A stretch of 32,386 bases of DNA from Chloroflexi bacterium TSY (GTDB taxonomy: Bacteria > Chloroflexota > Anaerolineae > Caldilineales > Caldilineaceae): the NCBI GenBank assembly GCA_019217005.1, contig JAHBNG010000151.1, positions 1 through 32,386 of the forward strand, read 5' to 3'. The notes below the pieces were generated by a model. That model worked only from the letters and a program-made list of their open reading frames with translations, did no database searches and was not told where the DNA came from. A program made the position numbers and the translations under genes. Each line of letters opens with the position of its first letter. The first letter of the stretch is position 1. This document shows, in pieces, positions 9,150 through 16,189 of the stretch.

Positions 9150-9401
9150 ATGGATAAGCAGAATGTACGAGAGCCAATGCCCCGACATATTGCTATGGTT
9201 CATTGTGCGCTGGTTCGCAAAGAAAATCAAGCCCAATGGTGGAGTTTTGGTCATTGGCAGTGTTGGACCTGTATGAAGTTTGGCCAAGGTGAGCCTCGTA
9301 AGATGCTCATGAGTCGTACGCCTGGCTTCCGTGGCTGTCCGCTGGTTAATCAGCGCTACGATGCCGAATTGCGGGCAAAACAGTTGTCTTCTCGACGCTG
9401 A
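9150..9401 (+). CDS. Small Cys/Trp-rich protein of unknown function
   Basis: An 83-residue frame from ATG 9150 (MDKQNVREPMPRHIAMVHCA) to the stop just before the insertion sequence. Its content is unlike random DNA: QWWSFGHWQCWTCMKF, a CxxC pair, a further Cys in MVHCALV and another in GFRGCPLVNQRYD. These suggest a zinc-ribbon-like or redox site (inference). There is no signal peptide or membrane segment. The start is uncertain: no strong Shine-Dalgarno precedes it (TTGTGGGGTAG is nearest) and an in-frame ATG at 9114 lies inside the terminator hairpin. The stop is 8 bases from the left end of the insertion sequence, so the gene may be intact or barely missed by the insertion. Confidence 0.5.
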   Translation: MDKQNVREPMPRHIAMVHCALVRKENQAQWWSFGHWQCWTCMKFGQGEPRKMLMSRTPGFRGCPLVNQRYDAELRAKQLSSRR

Positions 9402-9408
9402 GGCTAAA

Positions 9409-10689
9409 CCAAAAAAATAATTATACGCGAACGAGAGAATGGAGAGGGGGAATAAGGACAAACCATTTTTCTAAACCAGGTAAACGTTGGAAGCGTTGTG
9501 CCAAACGGTCCATCTCTTTCTGAGTGAGTTTGACGCCGGTCTCATAAAGAGTGGAATTCAGGTGAACGAAGGGTTGTAGTTGGTTAAAGCGAAAAGAACG
9601 GGCAAAATTGAGAACGGTCTCAAGAGAATCGAGAAGAGAACCGTTCCAGTGTTTTTCAAGATGGCCCCAAACCCGTTCGATGGGGTTGTATTTACTGTGA
9701 TAAGGAGGGTAGCAGGCGAGCTGAATAGAGAGACGATAGTGCTCAACAAACTGAGTGAGACGATACATAAACTGAGTCCGACGGGTATGATTTTCGGGAC
9801 CATTGTCCTGATTGATCACGAGGGTCTTGACGTGAGGAAAGTGTTCACGTACGCTTTCCCAAAAATCAATCAGGCAGTCGACAATACAGTCACTAGTCAC
9901 TTTCGACTGAGTCAAGTAAAGAAAGAGTTCCTTGGTTGAAGGGAGGTAAATGCCAAAAGGAGTGACTTTCTCGGTCTTCTTATCTTGAAAGTCATGATCG
10001 AGCGCTTTGACAACCACTCGACTTATCCCTTCTCTCGAGAAACGGTCAAGTAAAATCGTCGCTTTGGCATCCCAAGAGAGCGCAGAACCGTCTCGTCTGC
10101 ATCCGCTTCTTGATTGATCTGATGAATTCTATCAAAGATCGCATCGGTCTCTGGGATCTTTTTCACTGGTTGACTTTTTTTGACCCGGTTTGAGCCATAG
10201 CCTAACTCATTGAGCTTCAAGCGGATGGCCTCTTCGCCAGGCAATTCCTCATCTGTGTATCCTTTCTGCTCGATGAGCTGGGTACGCATTTCGGCGGCGG
10301 TTAGTCGAGTGTACAATTGGGGTCGAAAGGTGGGATCGGTCTGGCTGAATTGATCGGCGATTTCAACATATCGGCCAGTAAAGTGGGGATATGGTCTTCG
10401 GCTTTTTGCGACCACGTCGGTGGCTTTGGTCGACATAACAGAAGCCGCCTTCTAGTTCTTCCAGGGCTTTGGCTATCGTCGCCCGATTCCAGCCCAACTC
10501 TCGTTCTGCTTTCGTCGGACTCCCTTCGCATATCGTTTTGACCGTTTGGGCCATGAAGTGCCTTCTTTCGTATCCACTTAACATGGCCTTCGTCTCTTTC
10601 AAGACTTCAACCATTTCTGGCGAGATTGTCATTTTTGCTCCTTTTGGAGAGCTAGTTTAACACCTTCTCGCGTATATTTTATTTTTTGG
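9409..10689 (-). mobile_element. Degenerate ISAzo13-like insertion sequence
   Basis: A 1281-bp unit bounded by terminal inverted repeats. The left end CCAAAAAAATAATTATACGC (9409-9428) matches the reverse complement of the right end, CCAAAAAATAAAATATACGC (10689 back to 10670), with 19 of the first 22 positions equal. Inside is a single transposase gene on the minus strand, whose stop codon lies within the left repeat. I see no convincing target-site duplication. It sits next to a family 3 palindrome at 10706. Confidence 0.75.
9421..10632 (-). pseudogene. ISAzo13-family DDE transposase, at least three frameshifts
   Basis: Read from 10632 downward, the pieces join into one recognisable transposase. 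An N-terminal helix-turn-helix part (TISPEMVEVLKETKAML to SHRRGRKK) is followed by AEDHIPTLLADMLK in a second frame, ADQFSQTDPTFRPQLYTRLTAAEMRTQL in a third, and finally SWDAKATILLDRFSREG and VVKALDHDFQDKK back in the first frame. Frame changes fall near 10405 (one A lost from an A run), near 10365 and near 10070. Candidate catalytic residues survive: Asp of DAKAT, Asp of QDNGPEN and Glu of NPIERVWG. The tail LQRLPGLEKWFVLIPP is typical of the family. It cannot be translated as one protein, so the element is immobile unless helped in trans. Confidence 0.83.
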
Positions 10690-10705
10690 ATTGGCCTTAC
10701 AACAT

Positions 10706-10797
10706 AATAGCCACATCATTTAAATTTCGTCCATTCATTCCCAATTTGCTCAGACTAAAAGTTGTTATGAATGTGTGAAGTTTAAGAGACTTCTCTA
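10706..10797. repeat. Palindromic dispersed repeat, family 3, copy a
   Basis: Left arm TAGCCACATCATTTAAATTT then CGTCCATTCAT; right arm ATGAATGTGTGAAGTTTAA then GAGAC. Core and arms match the second copy at 20291-20381 over about 85 bases, including CAGACTAA in the centre. This copy's outer arms have diverged (GCCAC against GAGAC). Non-coding; interpreted as a MITE-type element. Between it and the HAF gene (10798-10948) nothing else stands out. Confidence 0.65.
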
Positions 10798-10948
10798 CAA
10801 GGAAAAAGTCAACTCGACAGGTGACTAGTCCTCATTCTACCCAGTTGGCTATGGTATTTGTCCGTTTTTCCCTTTAAAGTTATGAGCAGAGAGAGTAATT
10901 CACTATGGGTGAATAGAGCAGGATTGTCATGTGGAGGAGAGATGACCT

Positions 10949-12025
10949 ATGAACAAAATGATAATTATTCTGATGCTCCTGCTGATCATCAGTAGTATTG
11001 GGATGGAGAATGTATTTGCGGCCCATATGGAAAGCGGCCCTCAGTCTGCCGTCATTTCACAAACAGAGCAAGAACCGAACAGCATCGCCCATAGCGTGGG
11101 TAATCTGGGCGAGATTGTGGGCCATAGTCAAACAGAATCTGGTGGTGTTCACGCAACGCGTTGGACCGAAAAAGGTGGCATCGAGGACTTGGGTGTACTC
11201 GCTGGGGATTATAGTCGCGCCTATGCCAGCAATGAACGAGGAGAAGTTGCAGGCTATGGCAGCACTCTCGCTGGTGAAACTCATGCACTGCTTTGGGATA
11301 TGAAAGGCAATTTGATCGATCTTGGTACACTAGGCGGTCGTATGAGCCATGCGTATGGGTTGAACAACCTAGGTGAGGTAGTCGGTGATAGCCTCACTGC
11401 ACGAGGGGTCACCCATGCTGTTTTGTGGGAGGCGGATGGAACACCCGTTGATCTAGGGTCTTTGGAAGGTGCTTATAGCACTGCACAAGATATCAACGAT
11501 CGTGGTGAAGCAATTGGTTATAGCCGGACGAGCACTGGACATATGCACGCCATGTTTTGGCCAGAGCTAGAGGTCATGATCGATCTGGGCACATTGGGAG
11601 GCAACGCAAGTTATGCGCGTGCCATTAACAATGCGGGTCAGATTGTGGGTGATGCAGAGAATGAACGTGGCGAAACTCGCGCTTTCCTCTGGTCTGAGGA
11701 GACCGCCATGATTGATCTTGGAACATTGGGCGGCACATGGAGCCATGCATATGCTATTAACGAACGTGGTCAGGTTGCTGGCTACAGCGCGGATGAATCG
11801 GGGCACGCTCACGCGTTCCTTTGGACCGAGGATGAAGGAATGATCGATCTTGGTACACTAGGCGGCACATGGAGCTATGCCCACGGTTTGAACGATCGTG
11901 GCCAGATTGTCGGTTGTAGTGAGACTTTCTGGGGTTTCGTTCATGCTTATATCTGGACAATTGAAGATGGTTTGATCGACTTGGGCACGCTTGAAGGCGA
12001 CTTATCGATTTTTGCCCTTGAGTAG
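10949..12025 (+). CDS. Secreted HAF-repeat protein
   Basis: GGAGGAG lies about ten bases before the ATG. The 358-residue product has an N-terminal signal peptide (NKMIIILMLLLIISSIGMENVFA, cleavage near AHM). About eight repeats of roughly 40 residues follow, with the pattern IDLGTLGGxxSxAxAINxxGQxVGxSxxxxGxxHAFLW, the hallmark of the extracellular HAF family. Such proteins are thought to form beta-propeller-like surface structures; the ligand is unknown. DNA repeats are visible as recurrent GATCTTGGTACACTAGGCGG. A small inverted-repeat element begins two bases after the stop codon, so the stop-codon region may be its target site. Confidence 0.85.
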   Translation: MNKMIIILMLLLIISSIGMENVFAAHMESGPQSAVISQTEQEPNSIAHSVGNLGEIVGHSQTESGGVHATRWTEKGGIEDLGVLAGDYSRAYASNERGEVAGYGSTLAGETHALLWDMKGNLIDLGTLGGRMSHAYGLNNLGEVVGDSLTARGVTHAVLWEADGTPVDLGSLEGAYSTAQDINDRGEAIGYSRTSTGHMHAMFWPELEVMIDLGTLGGNASYARAINNAGQIVGDAENERGETRAFLWSEETAMIDLGTLGGTWSHAYAINERGQVAGYSADESGHAHAFLWTEDEGMIDLGTLGGTWSYAHGLNDRGQIVGCSETFWGFVHAYIWTIEDGLIDLGTLEGDLSIFALE

Positions 12026-12026
12026 G

Positions 12027-12105
12027 GAGTGTGTCCCAAAGTGTGTAAATGGTGACTACTCAGTCAGAGAAATGACTTCATTTACACACTTTGTGGTACA
12101 CACTT
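12027..12105. repeat. 79-bp inverted-repeat element at the 3' end of the HAF gene
   Basis: Left arm GAGTGTGTCCCAAAGTGTGT then AAATG (12027-12051); right arm CATTTACACACTTTGTGGTA then CACACTT (12079-12105). The arms are complementary except for a two-base gap and one or two mismatches. Direct flanks TTGAGTAGG (12018-12026) and TTGAATAGG (12106-12114) differ by one base and may be a 9-bp target duplication. The end sequence and 8-9 bp duplication suggest an IS256/Mutator-type MITE (inference). Confidence 0.6.
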
Positions 12106-12132
12106 TTGAATAGGATCAGTGCAGAGCATCAT

Positions 12133-12317
12133 TAGACCGCAACCGCTCAAGGAGTGGTCCATGTTTCGCCTTCGGTGGCGCTAGGCGCCTACTTCGTGAA
12201 CAGGACCGACTTAGAACCCATCCGAAAAGTGGTTGTGAGTCCGACCGGTTACTCGAGTAAGAATATGTCGTCACAGAACTTTTCGGATAAGCACTTAGAG
12301 CAACCCATTGCGGTCTA
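12133..12317. repeat. 185-bp multi-stem palindromic element upstream of the CBS gene
   Basis: The outer stem is TAGACCGCAA (12133-12142) / TTGCGGTCTA (12308-12317). Inside are two further hairpins: AGTGGTCCATGTTTCG pairing imperfectly with CGTGAACAGGACCGACT (about 12154-12212), and ATCCGAAAAGTGGTTGTGA pairing with TCACAGAACTTTTCGGAT (about 12220-12288). The layout resembles a three-way junction. It could be a mobile element or a structured leader of the CBS gene, whose Shine-Dalgarno is at 12331. No target duplication found. With the preceding 79-bp element it fills the gap 12026-12340. Confidence 0.5.
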
Positions 12318-12340
12318 GTGAGTATAACTGAAAGGAGCAA

Positions 12341-12763
12341 ATGATGGTACTCGTACGCGATTTGATGGTGACAACCCCCAATACGGTTCATCCGGATACA
12401 CCTTTGAGCCAGGTACTTGAACTCATGCGCAATGTAGGCTGCCGACATCTGCCCGTCGTCCAACATGGTCTTTTAGTCGGGATCATTTCAGAGCGGGATA
12501 TTCGCTTGGCCGTTAATATACCAGTGTTGGACATGGATGTCGTGCGCAGCCATGAAATACGGGACATGACCGCTGGAGAAATGATGTCTGCGGAGCCGAT
12601 TACTGCGGAGCCAGATTCCACTTTGCAGCAAGCTGCTCATTGGCTCAACATCAATGACATTGGCGCTCTGCCCGTGATGGATGAAGGTGTCTTGGTCGGG
12701 ATCATTACTGTTTTCGACATTCTGGACTACATTGCGGGTATGCCCGAGCCTGTTGCAGCGTAG
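12341..12763 (+). CDS. CBS-domain pair protein
   Basis: AAAGGAG (12331-12337) precedes a double ATG at 12341/12344. The 140-residue product (139 from the second ATG) is made entirely of two CBS domains: VRDLMVTTPNTVHPDTPLSQVLELM...LVGIISERDIRLAV and EMMSAEPITAEPDSTLQQAAHWL...LVGIITVFDILDYI. CBS pairs form a Bateman module that binds adenosine nucleotides and often regulates a partner enzyme or channel. No effector domain is attached and no obvious partner is adjacent, so the target is unknown. A 19-bp perfect hairpin begins 17 bases after the stop. Confidence 0.88.
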   Translation: MMVLVRDLMVTTPNTVHPDTPLSQVLELMRNVGCRHLPVVQHGLLVGIISERDIRLAVNIPVLDMDVVRSHEIRDMTAGEMMSAEPITAEPDSTLQQAAHWLNINDIGALPVMDEGVLVGIITVFDILDYIAGMPEPVAA

Positions 12764-12780
12764 TTCTATCGATAGTTTTT

Positions 12781-12841
12781 AAGGAAGATGTTCCAACCGC
12801 TCCCTGAGCATGTCGAAGGAAACGGTTGGAACATCTTCCTT
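12781..12841. repeat. Perfect 19-bp-stem hairpin with a repeat-like loop
   Basis: Stem AAGGAAGATGTTCCAACCG (12781-12799) pairs perfectly with CGGTTGGAACATCTTCCTT (12823-12841). The 23-base loop contains CCCTGAGCATGTCGAAGG, similar to CTGTCGA-containing repeats I recall from Chloroflexota genomes; a related GAGCCTGTCGA lies inside the hairpin at 25750-25778. There is no T tract on the + strand. It may act as a bidirectional transcript end between the CBS and SDR genes, or be a mobile hairpin. Confidence 0.6.
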
Positions 12842-12873
12842 CCGAAATCTATATATTATTATGAGGTATCCAG

Positions 12874-13761
12874 ATGAACTTAGTAATTGGCGCGACTGGT
12901 CAGCTGGGCGGCGAGATTGTGCGCCTGATGCGAGCAATGGATATGCCCGTTCGAGCAATGGTGCGTGAGACATCTGATTTGGCAAAAGTCGATCAGCTTC
13001 GTCAATTGGGTGTGGATTTGGTCTATGGTGATCTCAAGGATCGACTCTCTCTCGACGCTTCTTGCGAAGGGATAAAGACCGTCATCTCCACAGCAACTGC
13101 GATGCGAACACGGCAGGCGGGAGACTCCATTTGGTCTGTCGACCGGGATGGTCACTTGAAGCTGATTGATGCAGCCAAGGGTGCAAATGTAAAACATATG
13201 ACTTATATTTCGCTCCAGACGCACCCTGAGACCGAATGCCCGCTGACCATTGCCAAACATGCAATTGACTATCGTCTGCAAACGAGCGGCCTTGGCTATA
13301 CAATCATTCGCCCTGGATATTTCATGGAATCTTGGCTCAACCCGACGACCAGTTCCAAGGGGGATAACGGCTGGCTGCGCATTTATGGAGACGGTACAAG
13401 ACCTATCAGTTGGGTTTCTTATAAGGACTTACCCCGTCTCATCGTCGCTACGCTTGACAACCCGGATGTTCATAAAGCGATCTTACCCATCGCTGCACCA
13501 GAAGTTGTTAGCCCCAGAGAGATCGTGCGTATGTTTGAGGGGGCAAGCGGAGAGCACTGCGAGATCGAACAGGTTTCGGTCGAAGCGCTACAGCATCAAT
13601 TGGAGCATGCAAATGATTCCATCGAGGCATCGTATGCGGGATTGATGTTGATGTATGCAGCGGGTTATCAGGTTGATCCTACAGAAACCTTACGTATGTT
13701 CCCAATGCAACTCCACCCTGTTCAGCAATATGTACATGACTATGCAGCCGAGCATTCCTGA
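12874..13761 (+). CDS. NmrA/Ycf39-like atypical short-chain dehydrogenase
   Basis: A 295-residue product beginning MNLVIGATGQLGGEIVRLM, the GxxGxxG-type Rossmann motif of NmrA-like atypical SDRs. GDLKDRLSLDASCEGIKTVISTATA and the conserved TYISLQTH segment follow. In place of the classical YxxxK catalytic pair it has AKHAIDYRLQTSGLGYTIIRPGYFMESWL, as in this subfamily. Such proteins bind NAD(P)H and act as sensors, quinone oxidoreductases or cofactor-assembly factors; the substrate is not predictable. The start ATG follows GAGG at about 12860-12865. The gene is closed by a strong hairpin terminator. Confidence 0.83.
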   Translation: MNLVIGATGQLGGEIVRLMRAMDMPVRAMVRETSDLAKVDQLRQLGVDLVYGDLKDRLSLDASCEGIKTVISTATAMRTRQAGDSIWSVDRDGHLKLIDAAKGANVKHMTYISLQTHPETECPLTIAKHAIDYRLQTSGLGYTIIRPGYFMESWLNPTTSSKGDNGWLRIYGDGTRPISWVSYKDLPRLIVATLDNPDVHKAILPIAAPEVVSPREIVRMFEGASGEHCEIEQVSVEALQHQLEHANDSIEASYAGLMLMYAAGYQVDPTETLRMFPMQLHPVQQYVHDYAAEHS

Positions 13762-13774
13762 CTCAGAGAGTCGG

Positions 13775-13833
13775 TCCCCGTGCGTCTTGCCTGTTGGCCT
13801 AGATCGGACGAGACGCACGGGGAACTTTCTTTC
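13775..13833 (+). terminator. Rho-independent terminator after the SDR gene
   Basis: Perfect 13-bp stem TCCCCGTGCGTCT (13775-13787) / AGACGCACGGGGA (13811-13823), a 23-base loop, and the T-rich tail ACTTTCTTTCT. The loop is longer than usual. From 13834 to the response-regulator start I see nothing further. Confidence 0.75.
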
Positions 13834-13977
13834 TATGGAGACTTATTCCTCGCTGCACTAGCCACTTGGGTAGGTCGCCAACCAACCACCTGCCTGAACA
13901 ATCGCTATCGTTTCTTAACTACAATAACCGTATGAGTATCATAATTATCAACCAATCATCCATTGGAGAGGGTTATC

Positions 13978-14604
13978 TTGATTCGCATATTGTTGGTAGA
14001 TGATCACACTATTTTACGCCAAGGGTTGGACCTCATTCTTTCTAGAGAAGCCGATTTTTTGATTGTTGGAGAAGCAACTTGCGGAAAAGAGGCCGTTGCC
14101 AAAGCAATCGAGTTAGAACCCGACATCATCGTCACAGATATTCGATTACCCTGCATGAACCGAATTGAAGCAACAGGCCGAATCCGTTCGCTCTGTCCAA
14201 GTTCTCGAGTGCTCTTTTTGGCTATTTCGGCAACTGATGATGAGTTGCTCAATGCTGTCCAGGCAGGAGCATGGGGAATTTTAACAAAAACAGATGATGC
14301 TTCTCAATTAATCGAAACGATCCGGCGTATCAATGCGGGCGAAACTTTCTTCCCCCAAACGATGACGGAGCGACTCCTTGGCCAACTCGCTTTCCCTCAA
14401 CCACAAGCACTCACAGATCGAGAAGTAGATACGTTGTCCTTAATTGGCACCGGTATGACAAACAAAGAGATTGCAGGCGCATTAGGGATCTCACAAAACA
14501 CGGTGAAGACACATGTCCGACACATTCTGGAGAAGCTGCAATTGAGGAATCGCGCTGAGGCTGCAGTTTATATGGCTCGTGAGGGGCTGATGGCAGGGGG
14601 TTAA
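13978..14604 (+). CDS. NarL/LuxR-family response regulator (orphan)
   Basis: TTG 13978 was chosen as start. GGAGAGG at 13965-13971 sits six bases before it and gives the canonical N-terminus MIRILLVDDHTILRQGL; a TTG at 13963 would overlap that motif. The 208-residue product has a receiver domain with the acidic pair D8/D9, phospho-acceptor D54 (TDIRLPCMNRIEA), S84 and K104. A LuxR helix-turn-helix follows at about 140-200 (LTDREVDTLSLIGTGMTNKEIAGALGISQNTVKTHVRHIL). PCMNR replaces the usual PGMNG, a small deviation next to the active site. No histidine kinase lies in the window, so the signal is unknown. It stands alone between a terminator and the 4Fe-4S cluster. Confidence 0.88.
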   Translation: MIRILLVDDHTILRQGLDLILSREADFLIVGEATCGKEAVAKAIELEPDIIVTDIRLPCMNRIEATGRIRSLCPSSRVLFLAISATDDELLNAVQAGAWGILTKTDDASQLIETIRRINAGETFFPQTMTERLLGQLAFPQPQALTDREVDTLSLIGTGMTNKEIAGALGISQNTVKTHVRHILEKLQLRNRAEAAVYMAREGLMAGG

Positions 14605-14840
14605 GCGAACATCTTGTAATATGATGATTATCGCTCACCCAAAGCGTGTCTATGACACATACTGTATTGGTTGTTATGGTGAAGATGGACGTGGGGCTGG
14701 TGAAGCATCCCAGTTTTTAAACCCTAAACGCCGCAATTTTGGGTCGTGATGTGAGATTATCTCTCTTTCAATCCCAGAAATCTCTGAGTCCTTGATTTCT
14801 AACAACTCTCCGTATTCCACTTACGATGAGGGAATCCTGT

Positions 14841-15197
14841 ATGGAAAAGACAATTGAACGATTTCAGTTCGTGTTTCTGGTGGCATTCTTTGTCTCTGGC
14901 ATAGTGACCGTCAATGCGGTCAGCAACCTGCCCTATACGAGCCTGGATACGATTCCACAAGACGTCAGCCCTTACTTCATTGCGCTGTCACAACAATTTC
15001 CAGAGCAGTTTGAAAAATGATATTTGGCAAGGAATAGTCTTGGATTGTTGACGGTAACCAGCATTTTTCTCTTGGTGATACAGCTTTACCAAAGGCGCAG
15101 GAATCGATTAGGCTTACAAACAGATCAGCATCCAGAAGAAAGAAAGGCAGAACAAGAATGGACTCCCCCAACAACAGAGACGGTGCCACTGATCTAA
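14841..15197 (+). pseudogene. Two-helix membrane protein interrupted by an in-frame TGA (possible pseudogene or two small genes)
   Basis: ATG 14841 opens MEKTIERFQFVFLVAFFVSG with a first hydrophobic helix at about 9-25, then NLPYTSLDTIPQDVSPYF and QFPEQFEK. A TGA stands at 15018-15020. The same frame goes on without another stop as YLARNSLGLLTVTSIFLLVI (second helix), then QLYQRRRNRLGL and a charged tail to TAA at 15195-15197. The whole would be 118 codons including the TGA. The smooth continuation (helix, positive-inside RRR, polar tail) suggests one ancestral gene with a nonsense change such as TGG to TGA. A TTG start at 15024 for a separate second gene is the alternative. I do not recognise the family. 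It lies directly before the 4Fe-4S protein genes. Confidence 0.5.
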
Positions 15198-15289
15198 CGA
15201 CGGCGATGGTGGCTGTGGTTGTTCTGGTAATTGTGATTATCACCATATTAACGATTACGGCGATCTGGAATGGTCCGCCTGTGGTTTAA
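15158..15289 (+). CDS. Small single-helix membrane protein (43 aa)
   Basis: ATG 15158 starts MDSPNNRDGATDLTTAMVAV, followed by one strongly hydrophobic segment (VVVLVIVIITILTITAIW) and a short end NGPPVV. It overlaps the 3' end of the preceding frame and stops 6 bases before the 4Fe-4S protein start, which favours a real gene in an operon. AAAGG at about 15144-15148 may be its ribosome binding site. Its size and single helix recall small accessory subunits of membrane redox complexes, but I cannot name a family. Confidence 0.5.
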   Translation: MDSPNNRDGATDLTTAMVAVVVLVIVIITILTITAIWNGPPVV

Positions 15290-15295
15290 GTAACG

Positions 15296-16186
15296 ATGGC
15301 AAAACCAACATTTTTTAACCGGCCAACTTTTCGGCCAACCAAGATTCCTGAGATTCGCATTGCTCATTGGAAACCAGTGACGACTTACACTAAATATCGG
15401 TGGGTCGTACAACTCTTGGTTGTCATTTCATTTGTTGTTGTGCCTCAGTTACGTTGGCTCAAGCTCGATTTTACAAATGATCGATATTGGCTGCTTGGTC
15501 ATGAAGTCTCGCAGTTGATAGCGATCCAGGCAGTTGTGATCTTGTGGCTGGGCACCTTTTTCATCAATTTCTTTGAGAATTACTTTGTTGGCCGTCTGCT
15601 CTGCGGGTGGATCTGTCCCTGGGGATTGCTCAACCGGCTGGGATTGCTCATCAACCATCGTCTGCGCCGCCATAAGCGAAGAACGCTGATTCTCGTTGCT
15701 GGCAATATCCTATTTTCTATCGCTGCCACATTGGTCGTCATAAATTGGGTCATCGACATGGGAACCTTCTTCCAGCCTGCTCATCCCTACTTTATTTGGG
15801 TTTGGGCGGCCTTTGGGGGACTCGTGATCCTGGCCTTTGGGGTCTTGCACTATTTGGGCTTCAAGTTCTGCGAAGGGCTCTGTCCATTTGGTATGTACCT
15901 CACAGTCGTTACGCAGGAAAACTCCTTGCGAATCACCTTTGATACCAGTCGCGCCTGTGTCGATTGCGGTCTTTGTACCCAGGTTTGTCCAATGGAGTTA
16001 TCGCCGCGGGAGATGGATTTCAAGGATCCGATGAATGGTGGCTTTGGTCAGTGCATTCTATGCGGTGACTGTATCGATGTCTGTCAAATCCGCATGGATC
16101 AAGAGGGATTACCCGCTCCATTGCGCTGGAATACGGACAAAGAGGTTATTCCGCTACTGCCCATGCCGCAGAGCGAGGCGCAGTAA
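15296..16186 (+). CDS. Membrane 4Fe-4S protein, NapH/CcoG-like
   Basis: The 296-residue product has about four transmembrane segments (near 36-50, 72-92, 130-152, 166-186). Two cysteine pairs of the Fer4_5 type lie at the membrane face: CGWICPWG at 103-110 and CEGLCPFG at 192-199. Two ferredoxin motifs follow, CVDCGLCTQVCP at 221-232 and CILCGDCIDVC at 253-263; the second lacks the terminal Pro. Such proteins pass electrons between the quinone pool and periplasmic or copper-handling partners (NapH, NosR, CcoG). It is translationally close to the small membrane gene upstream and the SUMF1 gene downstream (3-base gap). The electron partner is not visible here. Confidence 0.83.
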   Translation: MAKPTFFNRPTFRPTKIPEIRIAHWKPVTTYTKYRWVVQLLVVISFVVVPQLRWLKLDFTNDRYWLLGHEVSQLIAIQAVVILWLGTFFINFFENYFVGRLLCGWICPWGLLNRLGLLINHRLRRHKRRTLILVAGNILFSIAATLVVINWVIDMGTFFQPAHPYFIWVWAAFGGLVILAFGVLHYLGFKFCEGLCPFGMYLTVVTQENSLRITFDTSRACVDCGLCTQVCPMELSPREMDFKDPMNGGFGQCILCGDCIDVCQIRMDQEGLPAPLRWNTDKEVIPLLPMPQSEAQ

Positions 16187-16189
16187 TCT

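Noticed and set aside
15018..15020. TGA as a selenocysteine codon
   Set aside because: No stable hairpin immediately follows, the residue would be at the membrane boundary of an unrecognised protein, and no selenoprotein family matches.
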